Shown: positions 55,652 through 64,000 of the stretch, piece after piece
Layout: each line of letters starts with the position of its first letter
How positions within the stretch are numbered: the first letter of the stretch is position 1
Assembly: GCF_015863205.1 (NCBI RefSeq)
Contig: NZ_JACBXQ010000006.1
Span: forward strand, 148,918 to 212,917
Direction of reading: 5' to 3'
Origin: Facklamia lactis
GTDB taxonomy: Bacteria; Bacillota; Bacilli; Lactobacillales; Aerococcaceae
Length of the DNA stretch: 64,000 nt
Notes under the pieces: model-generated
What the model was told of the DNA's origin: nothing
The model's input: the letters and a program-made list of their open reading frames with translations, nothing else
The model's database searches: none
Position numbers and translations under genes: made by a program

Positions 55652-58600
55652 TTGAGTCAAAATCATCATGTTGTAAAATACGGTAAAAAAGCAGAACGTC
55701 GTAGTTATGCTCGTATCGATGAAGTTTTAGAATTACCCAACTTAATTGAAATCCAAACGGATTCTTATCAATGGTTTCTTGATGAGGGATTAAAGACAAT
55801 GTTCGAAGATATTTCACCGATTGTCGATCATAGTGAAAATTTAGAACTTTATTTTCACGATTATTCATTTAAGGAGGCGAAGTATACAGTAGAAGAGGCG
55901 CGTGCACATGATGCGAATTATTCGAAGCCTATTTATGTAAGTTTACGTTTGGTTAATAAGGAAACAGGAGAAGTAAAGGAACAAGAAGTGTTCTTTGGCG
56001 ATTTCCCTATCATGACCAGCATGGGAACTTTTATTATAAATGGTGCAGAACGAGTAATTGTTTCTCAGCTTGTTCGTTCGCCTGGTGTTTACTTCCACGA
56101 TAAGGTTGATAAAAAATCACGTCATACTTTTACCTCGACAGTTATTCCAAATCGCGGGGCATGGTTAGAGTTTGAGACAGATGCTAAAGGTATTGCGTAT
56201 GTAAGAATTGATCGTACGCGTAAAATTCCTATTACTGCCTTAATGCGCGCACTTGGTTTTGGGGAAGATGATGAAATAGTTGAGATTCTTTCTGAAACCA
56301 GTTTGTTAAATGATACTTTGACAAAAGACGTTCATAAAAATATTTCTGATTCACGTACAGAAGAAGCGCTGAAGGATATTTATGAACGACTCCGCCCCGG
56401 AGAACCAAAAACAGCGGATTCTTCACGTAATTTATTGACAGCACGTTTTTTTGATCCACGTCGCTATGACTTAGCGCCAGTAGGACGTTATAAATTAAAT
56501 AAAAAACTACATTTGAAGAATCGTTTATTAGGACTGACATTAGCAGAGACATTGGCGGATCCAGAAACAGGAGAAGTCATCTTTACTGAAGGAACAGAGC
56601 TAACCAATGAGAATTTAGAAGTTTTGATCCCGCATTTAAATAATGGTTTAAATGTCTTTACTTACACCCCATCTCCAGAAGGGGTTGTAGGAGATCCGAT
56701 TGATTTGCAAGTAATTAAAGTTTATTCACCGGCAGATTCTGAACGGGTGGTAAACATTGTAGGAAATGCTAATCTTGAAGGAGTACACAACTTAACTCCT
56801 GCGGATATTATTGCCTCAATGAATTATTATCTATTGCTGGATGATGGAATAGGAGTTACTGATGATATCGATCACTTAGGTAATCGTCGTATTCGGTCTG
56901 TAGGAGAGCTCTTACAAAATCAATTTAGAATTGGGCTATCTAGAATGGAACGTGTGGTTCGTGAAAGAATGTCTTTACAAGATATTTCAACCATGACACC
57001 TCAACAATTGATTAATATTCGACCTGTGGTAGCATCTATCAAAGAATTTTTTGGTTCGTCTCAATTATCACAGTTTATGGATCAAACTAATCCACTGGGA
57101 GAACTTACGCATAAACGACGCCTGTCTGCTCTAGGGCCGGGTGGTTTGACTCGAGATCGCGCTGGGTATGAAGTTCGTGATGTTCACTATTCTCACTACG
57201 GTCGGATGTGTCCAATTGAGACACCAGAAGGGCCAAATATTGGCTTAATTAACTCCTTATCGTCTTATGCAAAGATTAACCGCTTTGGTTTTATTGAAAC
57301 TCCTTATCGTAAGGTAGATAAAGAAAATAAAGTTGTAACTAAAGATATTGTATATTTATCAGCAGATGAAGAAGATTTATATACGATTGCACAAGCAAAC
57401 TCTCGCCTAAATGAGGATGGAAGCTTTGTAAATGATACTGTTATGGCTCGTTATAAGGATCAAAACTTAGAAGTTGCTGTTGAAACGGTTGATTATATGG
57501 ATGTATCACCAAAACAAGTTGTAGCGGTTGCGACCGCTTCTATTCCTTTCTTAGAAAATGATGACTCTAACCGTGCTCTGATGGGAGCTAATATGCAACG
57601 GCAAGCAGTACCACTTATTAAGCCGCAGTCTCCGATCATTGGGACTGGCATTGAATATAAAGCGGCTCATGACTCTGGAGCGGCGTTAATCTGCCAACGT
57701 CCTGGTCGAGTGACTTATGTAGATTCGAATAAGATAAAAGTCCAATTAGAAGATGGGACAACAGATGAATATCGTTTGACAAAGTTTGCTCGTTCAAATG
57801 CGGGAACGTGTTATAATCAGCGTCCAATCGTTGAATTAGGTGATATAGTGGATGCTCAAGAAATTTTAGCGGATGGTCCATCCATGCAGAATGGTGAAAT
57901 GGCACTAGGGCAAAATCCTCTTGTAGCATTTATGACTTGGGAAGGCTTTAACTATGAAGATGCGATCATTATGTCGGAGCGTTTAGTTAAAGATGATGTG
58001 TATACTTCTATTCACATTGAAGAATACGAGTCTGAATCGCGTGATACCAAATTAGGTCCTGAAGAAATTACTCGCGAAATTCCTAATGTTGGGGAAGATG
58101 CTCTTAAGTTCTTAGATAAGGATGGCATTATTTCAATTGGAGCAGAAGTAAGAGACGGAGATATCTTGGTAGGTAAGGTAACACCGAAAGGGGTAACTGA
58201 ACTTTCTGCTGAAGAACGCTTATTACATGCTATTTTTGGAGAGAAAGCTCGAGAAGTTCGTGATACTTCCTTAAGAGTTCCGCACGGTGGAGGAGGAATC
58301 GTCCATGATGTTAAAGTGTTTACTCGTGAGAATGGAGATGAACTGGCTCCAGGTGTTAATAAATTAGTCCGCGTATATATTGTTCAAAAACGTAAGATTC
58401 AAGTTGGAGATAAAATGGCTGGTCGTCATGGTAACAAAGGGGTCGTCTCTTTAATTATGCCAGAAGAGGATATGCCGTTTATGCCGGATGGCACGCCTGT
58501 AGATATCATGTTAAATCCATTAGGTGTCCCTTCAAGGATGAATATAGGACAAGTGTTTGAGCTTCATCTGGGAATGGCGGGCAGACAACTTGGAATTAAA

Positions 58601-59209
58601 ATTGCCACTCCTGTATTTGACGGAGCAAATGAAACAGATGTTTGGTCAACAGTCAAAGAGGCTGGTATGGAGCAAGATGCAAAAACAATCTTATATGATG
58701 GTCGAACAGGAGAACCGTTTGATCGTAAAGTATCAGTTGGCGTTATGTACATGCTGAAATTAGCTCACATGGTAGATGATAAATTACATGCTCGTTCGAC
58801 AGGTCCATATTCATTGGTTACTCAACAGCCTTTGGGTGGTAAAGCTCAATTTGGAGGACAGCGTTTTGGTGAGATGGAAGTTTGGGCATTAGAAGCTTAT
58901 GGTGCGGCCTATACATTACAAGAAATTTTGACCTATAAATCAGATGATGTAGTAGGACGTGTCAAAACTTATGAATCAATTGTCAAAGGAGAAGGAATCC
59001 CTCAACCAGGAGTACCAGAGTCTTTCCGTGTACTTGTAAAAGAGCTACAAGCTTTGGGCTTAGATTTAAAGGTACTAGACATTGATGACAAAGAAATTGA
59101 ACTATTAGATGATGATGATGATGATGATGTAGTCAACTTCAATGCTCTTGAAAAGTACAAAGAAGATCAAAAAGCAGCTGAACAAAAAGAAAGTTCAGCT
59201 AGTAAATAG
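55652..59209 (+). CDS. rpoB: RNA polymerase beta subunit
   Basis: 1185 residues from TTG 55652, properly spaced from AGAGGGGTGA; an in-frame GTG at 55643 lies within that box. The rifampicin region [20 protein letters not shown] and [18 protein letters not shown] is wild type. Catalytic and DNA-binding blocks include [31 protein letters not shown] and [20 protein letters not shown]. The acidic C-terminal tail contains DDDDDDD. Confidence 0.97.
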   Translation: MSQNHHVVKYGKKAERRSYARIDEVLELPNLIEIQTDSYQWFLDEGLKTMFEDISPIVDHSENLELYFHDYSFKEAKYTVEEARAHDANYSKPIYVSLRLVNKETGEVKEQEVFFGDFPIMTSMGTFIINGAERVIVSQLVRSPGVYFHDKVDKKSRHTFTSTVIPNRGAWLEFETDAKGIAYVRIDRTRKIPITALMRALGFGEDDEIVEILSETSLLNDTLTKDVHKNISDSRTEEALKDIYERLRPGEPKTADSSRNLLTARFFDPRRYDLAPVGRYKLNKKLHLKNRLLGLTLAETLADPETGEVIFTEGTELTNENLEVLIPHLNNGLNVFTYTPSPEGVVGDPIDLQVIKVYSPADSERVVNIVGNANLEGVHNLTPADIIASMNYYLLLDDGIGVTDDIDHLGNRRIRSVGELLQNQFRIGLSRMERVVRERMSLQDISTMTPQQLINIRPVVASIKEFFGSSQLSQFMDQTNPLGELTHKRRLSALGPGGLTRDRAGYEVRDVHYSHYGRMCPIETPEGPNIGLINSLSSYAKINRFGFIETPYRKVDKENKVVTKDIVYLSADEEDLYTIAQANSRLNEDGSFVNDTVMARYKDQNLEVAVETVDYMDVSPKQVVAVATASIPFLENDDSNRALMGANMQRQAVPLIKPQSPIIGTGIEYKAAHDSGAALICQRPGRVTYVDSNKIKVQLEDGTTDEYRLTKFARSNAGTCYNQRPIVELGDIVDAQEILADGPSMQNGEMALGQNPLVAFMTWEGFNYEDAIIMSERLVKDDVYTSIHIEEYESESRDTKLGPEEITREIPNVGEDALKFLDKDGIISIGAEVRDGDILVGKVTPKGVTELSAEERLLHAIFGEKAREVRDTSLRVPHGGGGIVHDVKVFTRENGDELAPGVNKLVRVYIVQKRKIQVGDKMAGRHGNKGVVSLIMPEEDMPFMPDGTPVDIMLNPLGVPSRMNIGQVFELHLGMAGRQLGIKIATPVFDGANETDVWSTVKEAGMEQDAKTILYDGRTGEPFDRKVSVGVMYMLKLAHMVDDKLHARSTGPYSLVTQQPLGGKAQFGGQRFGEMEVWALEAYGAAYTLQEILTYKSDDVVGRVKTYESIVKGEGIPQPGVPESFRVLVKELQALGLDLKVLDIDDKEIELLDDDDDDDVVNFNALEKYKEDQKAAEQKESSASK

Positions 59210-59319
59210 CATAAAAATAATAGTATAAAAGGACTAAATGCCTTGGAGCCAATGGAGAAAAGGCACTCCATAGAAGGCTAGAAGTTCTCTAGCTTTAAAT
59301 CAAGAAGGAGGTCGGCCCC

Positions 59320-62300
59320 TTGATAGATGTTAATAAATTTGATTCCATGAAAATTGGTTTGGCATCCCCAGAAAAAATTCGTAGCTGGTCCTATGGTGAA
59401 GTGAAGAAACCAGAAACTATTAACTACCGAACTTTAAAACCAGAAAAAGACGGATTATTCTGTGAACGTATTTTTGGACCATCGAAAGATTGGGAATGCG
59501 CTTGTGGTAAGTTGAAGCGTGTACGCTATAAAGGTCGTGTGTGTGATCGATGCGGTGTGGAAGTGACCCGTTCAAAAGTTCGTCGTGAACGAATGGGACA
59601 TATTGAATTAGCTGCTCCTGTTACACATGTTTGGTATTTTAAAGGGATTCCAAGTCGAATTGGGTTAGTGCTAGACATGAGTCCCCGTCTGTTAGAAGAA
59701 ATTATTTATTTTGCTTCTTATGTAGTCATCGATCCAGGAGATACAGGGCTAGAAACAAAATCGCTTTTGACAGAAACAGAATATCGAGAGAAAAAGCGAG
59801 AATTTGGCGATCGATTTTATGCCAAAATGGGAGCAGAAGCCATTAAGGAATTGTTACAGGCTGTCGATGTAAAAGGCGAAATCGAAATGTTGCGAGAGGA
59901 ATTAAAAACCTCTACAGGCCAAAAACGTACAAGAGCTATTCGTCGGTTGGATATTTTAGACTCGTTCAATGAATCAGGAAATAATCCTGAGTGGATGGTT
60001 ATGGATGTTTTACCGGTCATTCCGCCTGACTTACGGCCAATGGTCCAGCTTGAAGGAGGACGTTTTGCAACTTCCGACTTAAATGATTTATATCGACGAG
60101 TTATTAATCGTAATAATCGTTTGAAAAGATTACTGGATCTTGGAGCACCTAGTATTATTGTTCAAAACGAAAAGCGCATGTTACAAGAAGCTGTAGATGC
60201 TCTGATCGATAATGGTCGTCGTGGACGAGCAGTGACGGGACCGGGTAATCGCCCATTAAAATCTTTATCACATATGCTGAAAGGGAAGCAAGGTCGTTTC
60301 CGTCAAAACCTATTAGGGAAACGTGTCGATTATTCTGGCCGTTCAGTAATTGTGGTTGGCCCTTCGTTAAAAATGTATCAATGTGGAATTCCGAAAGAAA
60401 TGGCGATAGAGCTTTTTAAACCTTTTGTGATGAAAGAACTTGTGGAACGTGAAATAGCTGGTAACGTTAAAAATGCAAAGAGAATGATTGAAACACAAAA
60501 TGATGCTATTTGGCCAGTGATTGAAGAAGTTATTCGTGAACACCCAGTATTACTTAACCGAGCACCTACTCTTCACCGTTTAGGAATTCAAGCATTTGAA
60601 CCGGTATTAATTGAAGGGAAAGCAATCCGTCTTCATCCTCTAGTTTGCGAGGCTTATAATGCTGACTTTGACGGGGACCAAATGGCTGTCCATGTGCCCC
60701 TTTCTGAAGAAGCGCAAGCTGAGGCGAGACTTTTAATGCTTGGGGCGCAAAACATTTTGAATCCAAAAGATGGGAAACCTGTGGTAACTCCATCGCAAGA
60801 TATGGTCTTGGGTAATTACTATTTAACTATTGAAGAACCAGGACGAGTTGGAGAAGGCATGATCATGAGTTCTGCTTCAGAAGCTGAACTGGCTTATCAA
60901 AACGGCTATGTTCATTTACATTCTAGGATAGCGATTCCTGCTAAAGTTTTGGGGAACAAACCATTTACTAATTGGCAAAAGGAACGTTTAATGGTTACGA
61001 CGGTAGGGAAATTGATTTTTAATGGTATAATGCCAGAAGAGTTTCCTTATCTAAATGAATCATCTAACGAAAACTTAACTCAGAAGACTCCAGATAAGTA
61101 TTTTCTAGAACCGGGAGTAAATGTGGCTGAAGCGATTGCTGCTATGGATCCTGTCCCTCCTTTTAAGAAAAAGCATTTTGGAAATATTATTGCAGAAGTT
61201 TTCAAGCTATTTCAAATTACTGAAACTTCTATGATGCTAGATAAACTTAAAGATTTAGGTTATAAATATTCAACCCGTGCCGGTATTACTGTCGGTGTGG
61301 CAGATGTTCTCCGTTTAGATAGTAAACCTGGAATCTTGGAGAAAGCTCATAACAAAGTTGATGAAATTACGCGCTTGCGTAGACGTGGACTTTTAACGGA
61401 AGATGAACGATATGAAAGTGTTATTCGTACTTGGGAACAAGCAAAAGATCAAATTCAATCTGATCTTCAAGAGAGTTTACCTAGATTGAATCCGATTTTC
61501 ATGATGTCTGATTCAGGAGCGAGGGGTAACATTTCAAACTTTACGCAATTGGCTGGTATGCGTGGGAATATGGCCGCACCATCTGGTAAAATTATAGAAT
61601 TACCAATTACGTCAAATTTCCGAGAAGGTCTAAATGTTATGGAAATGTTTATTTCAACTCATGGTGCTCGTAAAGGGATGACCGATACGGCTTTAAAAAC
61701 GGCAGACTCAGGATATCTTACTCGTCGTCTAGTGGACGTGGCACAAGATGTTATTATTCGTGAAGAGGACTGTGGAACTGACCGTGGAGTCGAAATTTAT
61801 GAAATTGCGGATGGAAATTCTGTTATTGAGTCCTTGGAAGAACGTTTGCAAGGGCGGTATGCGCATAAAACGGTTCTACATCCTGAAACCGGAGAATTTA
61901 TTGTTAAAGCACAGGAGTTAATTACAGATACTAAAGCAGCAGAAATAGTAAAAGCAGGTGTAGAGTCTGTTACTATTCGCTCTGTCTTTACATGCAACAC
62001 TGATCATGGCGTGTGTAAACACTGTTATGGACGTAATCTTGCAACAGGTACAGAAGTTGAAGTTGGTGAAGCGGTTGGAACCATCGCAGCTCAATCTATT
62101 GGAGAACCTGGTACTCAGTTAACCATGCGTACTTTCCATACTGGTGGAGTTGCAGGTGGGGGTGATATCACCCAAGGTTTACCGCGTATTCAAGAGATAT
62201 TTGAAGCAAGAAATCCTAAAGGACAAGCGACAATTACAGAGGTAGCAGGGACAGTTACTTCAATAGAAGAAAAACAAAGTGAGCGGATTAAAGAGATTAC

Positions 62301-62967
62301 TGTAAGTGGTGTAACTGATGAACGTACCTATAAGGTAGCTTATGCTGCTCGACTCAAAGTTAATGAAGGTGATACTGTCAAGAGGGGACAAGCTTTAACA
62401 GAAGGTTCGATTGACCCTAAAGAATTGTTGGCAGTTACAGATGTATTAACTGTTCAGAAGTATTTAATGCGTGAAGTTCAAGCGGTTTATCGCGGACAAG
62501 GGGTAGAAATTGGTGATAAGCACGTTGAGGTGATGGTTCGTCAAATGCTCAGAAAAGTGAGAGTTATGGACCCAGCATCGACGGAAATTTTACCAGGTGC
62601 TTTAATGGATATTGCAGATTTTGCTAAAGCAAATCAGCAAGCTATTACAAGCGGGGAAACTCCAGCAACAGCAAGACCTGTTTTATTAGGAATAACTAAG
62701 GCGGCCTTAGAGACTAAATCATTCATTTCAGCTGCTTCCTTCCAAGAAACAACTAGGGTTCTTACGGATGCTGCCATTCGTGGAGATCGAGATTATTTAA
62801 TTGGACTGAAAGAGAACGTTATTATTGGAAAACTGATTCCTGCAGGAACCGGTATGAACTATTATCGTGACCTAGAAATTGAAACAACACAAGATACAGT
62901 TCCATCACCAGTAGATGATTTAATAGGTAACGAAACAACGGTAGAAGAACCGCAACAGATGAAATAA
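59320..62967 (+). CDS. rpoC: RNA polymerase beta' subunit
   Basis: 1215 residues from TTG 59320 after AGGAGG. N-terminal zinc finger CACGK...CDRCGVEV, the catalytic Mg site [12 protein letters not shown] (about residue 450), the bridge-helix/trigger-loop region ([19 protein letters not shown]) and a second zinc site [13 protein letters not shown]. The 110-base gap after rpoB folds into two small hairpins (ATGGAG/CTCCAT and GCTAG/CTAGC). Confidence 0.97.
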   Translation: MIDVNKFDSMKIGLASPEKIRSWSYGEVKKPETINYRTLKPEKDGLFCERIFGPSKDWECACGKLKRVRYKGRVCDRCGVEVTRSKVRRERMGHIELAAPVTHVWYFKGIPSRIGLVLDMSPRLLEEIIYFASYVVIDPGDTGLETKSLLTETEYREKKREFGDRFYAKMGAEAIKELLQAVDVKGEIEMLREELKTSTGQKRTRAIRRLDILDSFNESGNNPEWMVMDVLPVIPPDLRPMVQLEGGRFATSDLNDLYRRVINRNNRLKRLLDLGAPSIIVQNEKRMLQEAVDALIDNGRRGRAVTGPGNRPLKSLSHMLKGKQGRFRQNLLGKRVDYSGRSVIVVGPSLKMYQCGIPKEMAIELFKPFVMKELVEREIAGNVKNAKRMIETQNDAIWPVIEEVIREHPVLLNRAPTLHRLGIQAFEPVLIEGKAIRLHPLVCEAYNADFDGDQMAVHVPLSEEAQAEARLLMLGAQNILNPKDGKPVVTPSQDMVLGNYYLTIEEPGRVGEGMIMSSASEAELAYQNGYVHLHSRIAIPAKVLGNKPFTNWQKERLMVTTVGKLIFNGIMPEEFPYLNESSNENLTQKTPDKYFLEPGVNVAEAIAAMDPVPPFKKKHFGNIIAEVFKLFQITETSMMLDKLKDLGYKYSTRAGITVGVADVLRLDSKPGILEKAHNKVDEITRLRRRGLLTEDERYESVIRTWEQAKDQIQSDLQESLPRLNPIFMMSDSGARGNISNFTQLAGMRGNMAAPSGKIIELPITSNFREGLNVMEMFISTHGARKGMTDTALKTADSGYLTRRLVDVAQDVIIREEDCGTDRGVEIYEIADGNSVIESLEERLQGRYAHKTVLHPETGEFIVKAQELITDTKAAEIVKAGVESVTIRSVFTCNTDHGVCKHCYGRNLATGTEVEVGEAVGTIAAQSIGEPGTQLTMRTFHTGGVAGGGDITQGLPRIQEIFEARNPKGQATITEVAGTVTSIEEKQSERIKEITVSGVTDERTYKVAYAARLKVNEGDTVKRGQALTEGSIDPKELLAVTDVLTVQKYLMREVQAVYRGQGVEIGDKHVEVMVRQMLRKVRVMDPASTEILPGALMDIADFAKANQQAITSGETPATARPVLLGITKAALETKSFISAASFQETTRVLTDAAIRGDRDYLIGLKENVIIGKLIPAGTGMNYYRDLEIETTQDTVPSPVDDLIGNETTVEEPQQMK

Positions 62968-63021
62968 TATTTAAAAAGCAAGCTCGTATATTGTATATAC
63001 GTAGCTTGCTTTTTAAATATA
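62968..63021. terminator. Bidirectional terminator after rpoC
   Basis: ATTTAAAAAGCAAGCT and AGCTTGCTTTTTAAAT with an inner GTATAT/ATATAC stem. It serves rpoC and the convergent prepilin peptidase gene. Confidence 0.9.
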
Positions 63022-63699
63022 ATAGATAAGTGAAAAACAAAGAAAAGGAATAAAAGGAATTTGTCGATTTTTATTATTATGGAGCGAGGAAAAGATAAAT
63101 AAGATTGCTAAGCTAGAAGCCATAAAAATAAATTCTGGAAACTTGATTAAGGGCAAGTACAATAGTGAGATACAAATAAATTTAATATCAGCTCCTCCAA
63201 TCCAAGGATTGTCTAAGAATAATAGTACTAGAGACAAAGAAGCACACATGAAAAAGTGAGACCAATAGGTCGTACCATTTATGTGGTTATACAATATTCC
63301 TATTATAAGAAAACAAAATTGCAAAAAGTCAGGTACATACAAGTACAAATAGTCAAAAAAAGACATTAGTAGGAGGATAAGATATATAATTAGGTATATG
63401 AATATGTCACTGATCGATAAACAACTGTGATGAATATATAGTACTACTAAATTAATAGAAGCAAACAGTTCAGCACAAAATAAATAAAAAGGTAATTTAC
63501 GCTGACAATAGAAGCAATGACCTTTTAGAATGATATAGGAAAATAAAGGTATTAAATGCCAAAAAGCAAGTTTATGTTGACAAGCGCTGCAAACAGACCG
63601 AGAATTTCTTGATAAAATTGGGGTATGATATCTGTCAACAGAACAAAGTAAGAAACTTCCGATAATAGATCCTATAATAAAGACAAAAAAATACATCAA
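63013..63699 (-). CDS. comC: Type IV prepilin peptidase (ComC/PilD family)
   Basis: Membrane aspartyl protease that processes pseudopilins of the competence pilus. 228 residues with about seven membrane helices. The N-terminal GSIIGSFL, two CxxC pairs (CSAC, CFYC), the first catalytic Asp in FFDYLYLYVPD and the second in GGADIKF are all present. Competence pilus genes themselves are not in the window. Confidence 0.9.
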   Translation of the reverse strand: MMYFFVFIIGSIIGSFLLCSVDRYHTPILSRNSRSVCSACQHKLAFWHLIPLFSYIILKGHCFYCQRKLPFYLFCAELFASINLVVLYIHHSCLSISDIFIYLIIYLILLLMSFFDYLYLYVPDFLQFCFLIIGILYNHINGTTYWSHFFMCASLSLVLLFLDNPWIGGADIKFICISLLYLPLIKFPEFIFMASSLAILFIFSSLHNNKNRQIPFIPFLCFSLIYYI

Positions 63700-63777
63700 C
63701 TAATCACCTCACACTATAAATAGTAGAATAATTTCTGATTGCGTCAAAAAATGTATTAAAAAAGATAAAAAAATTAC

Positions 63778-64000
63778 TTGACCGAGAAAGAGTTAGATGC
63801 TATAGTATAGTTCCTGTCAACAAAGCGTTAAAAACTTAATAGAAATTTTTTGAGGAAACTTAAAAAAACATTCAAAAAGTTCTTGACAACTTAAGCAGGT
63901 ACATGGTAGTATATAGAAGTTGTCGCTGAGACAGCGGAAAGCGTTTCAGGCAACGAAGCTCATTGAAAACTGAACAAAGACAAACACCAAAATGTGTAAG
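63778..64000 (+). promoter_or_regulatory. Tandem promoters and leader, probably of an rRNA operon
   Basis: P1: TTGACC (63778-63783), 17 bases, TATAGT (63801-63806). P2: TTGACA (63883-63888), 18 bases, TAGTAT (63907-63912). The following leader includes ATTGAAAACTGAACAAAGAC (63963-63982), which resembles sequence found just before 16S rRNA genes in Bacilli. No gene start is visible before the window ends. Confidence 0.65.

Overview
The window is the replication-origin region of a low-GC Firmicute, most likely a member of the Lactobacillales (an Aerococcaceae- or Carnobacteriaceae-like coccus is my best guess; the sequence alone does not fix the genus). The evidence is the classic order dnaA-dnaN-yaaA-recF-gyrB-gyrA on one side of the origin and rpmH-rnpA-yidC-jag on the other, AT-rich DNA, strong GGAGG ribosome binding sites, and the Firmicute parS sequence. 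Almost every gene points away from the origin (about 15,870-16,390): minus strand to the left, plus strand to the right.

Left arm (1-15,870, minus strand). Reading away from the origin: dnaA, dnaN, S4-domain yaaA, recF, gyrB, gyrA, the rpsF-ssb-rpsR operon with two perfect parS sites, gdpP (c-di-AMP phosphodiesterase), rplI, dnaB, a RocS-like DNA-binding protein, and a thiolase cut by the window edge.

Right arm, first half (16,390-38,500). rpmH, rnpA, yidC and jag are followed by a trehalose block (PTS transporter, phosphotrehalase, a GerMN-domain lipoprotein and a convergent TreR repressor). Next come mnmE, a Nudix hydrolase and mnmG, then an inserted Mga-type regulator and a decayed stretch, then rsmG-parA-parB, a DUF951 gene, ychF, a DUF1129 membrane protein, guaB, and a D,D-carboxypeptidase homologue that has lost its catalytic residues.

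Right arm, second half (38,500-64,000). A secreted DUF4097 protein, msrA, rpmG-secE, nusG, a TspO-like membrane protein, nrdDG under NrdR boxes, a CPBP protease, and the ribosomal/RNA polymerase cluster rplKA, rplJL, rpoB, rpoC. Between rplL and rpoB sits an accessory block: two tandem paralogous secreted proteins of unknown function, a thioredoxin-like lipoprotein, a HAD phosphatase, a YbxB-type methyltransferase and KtrBA potassium uptake. The window closes with a prepilin peptidase and a tandem promoter that probably drives an rRNA operon just beyond the right edge.

The genes together cover replication initiation and chromosome segregation (DnaA boxes, parS, ParAB, RocS-like), translation and transcription machinery with several RNA leaders (L10, L1-like, S6:S18-like, attenuators before mnmE and rpoB), c-di-AMP/potassium control (GdpP with KtrAB), and cell-surface functions. 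The least explained parts are the tandem secreted paralogues at 48,909-51,002, the inactivated carboxypeptidase at 37,071-38,486, and an everted parS-like palindrome upstream of rsmG-parAB. No tRNA, complete rRNA, CRISPR array, insertion sequence or phage gene was seen.
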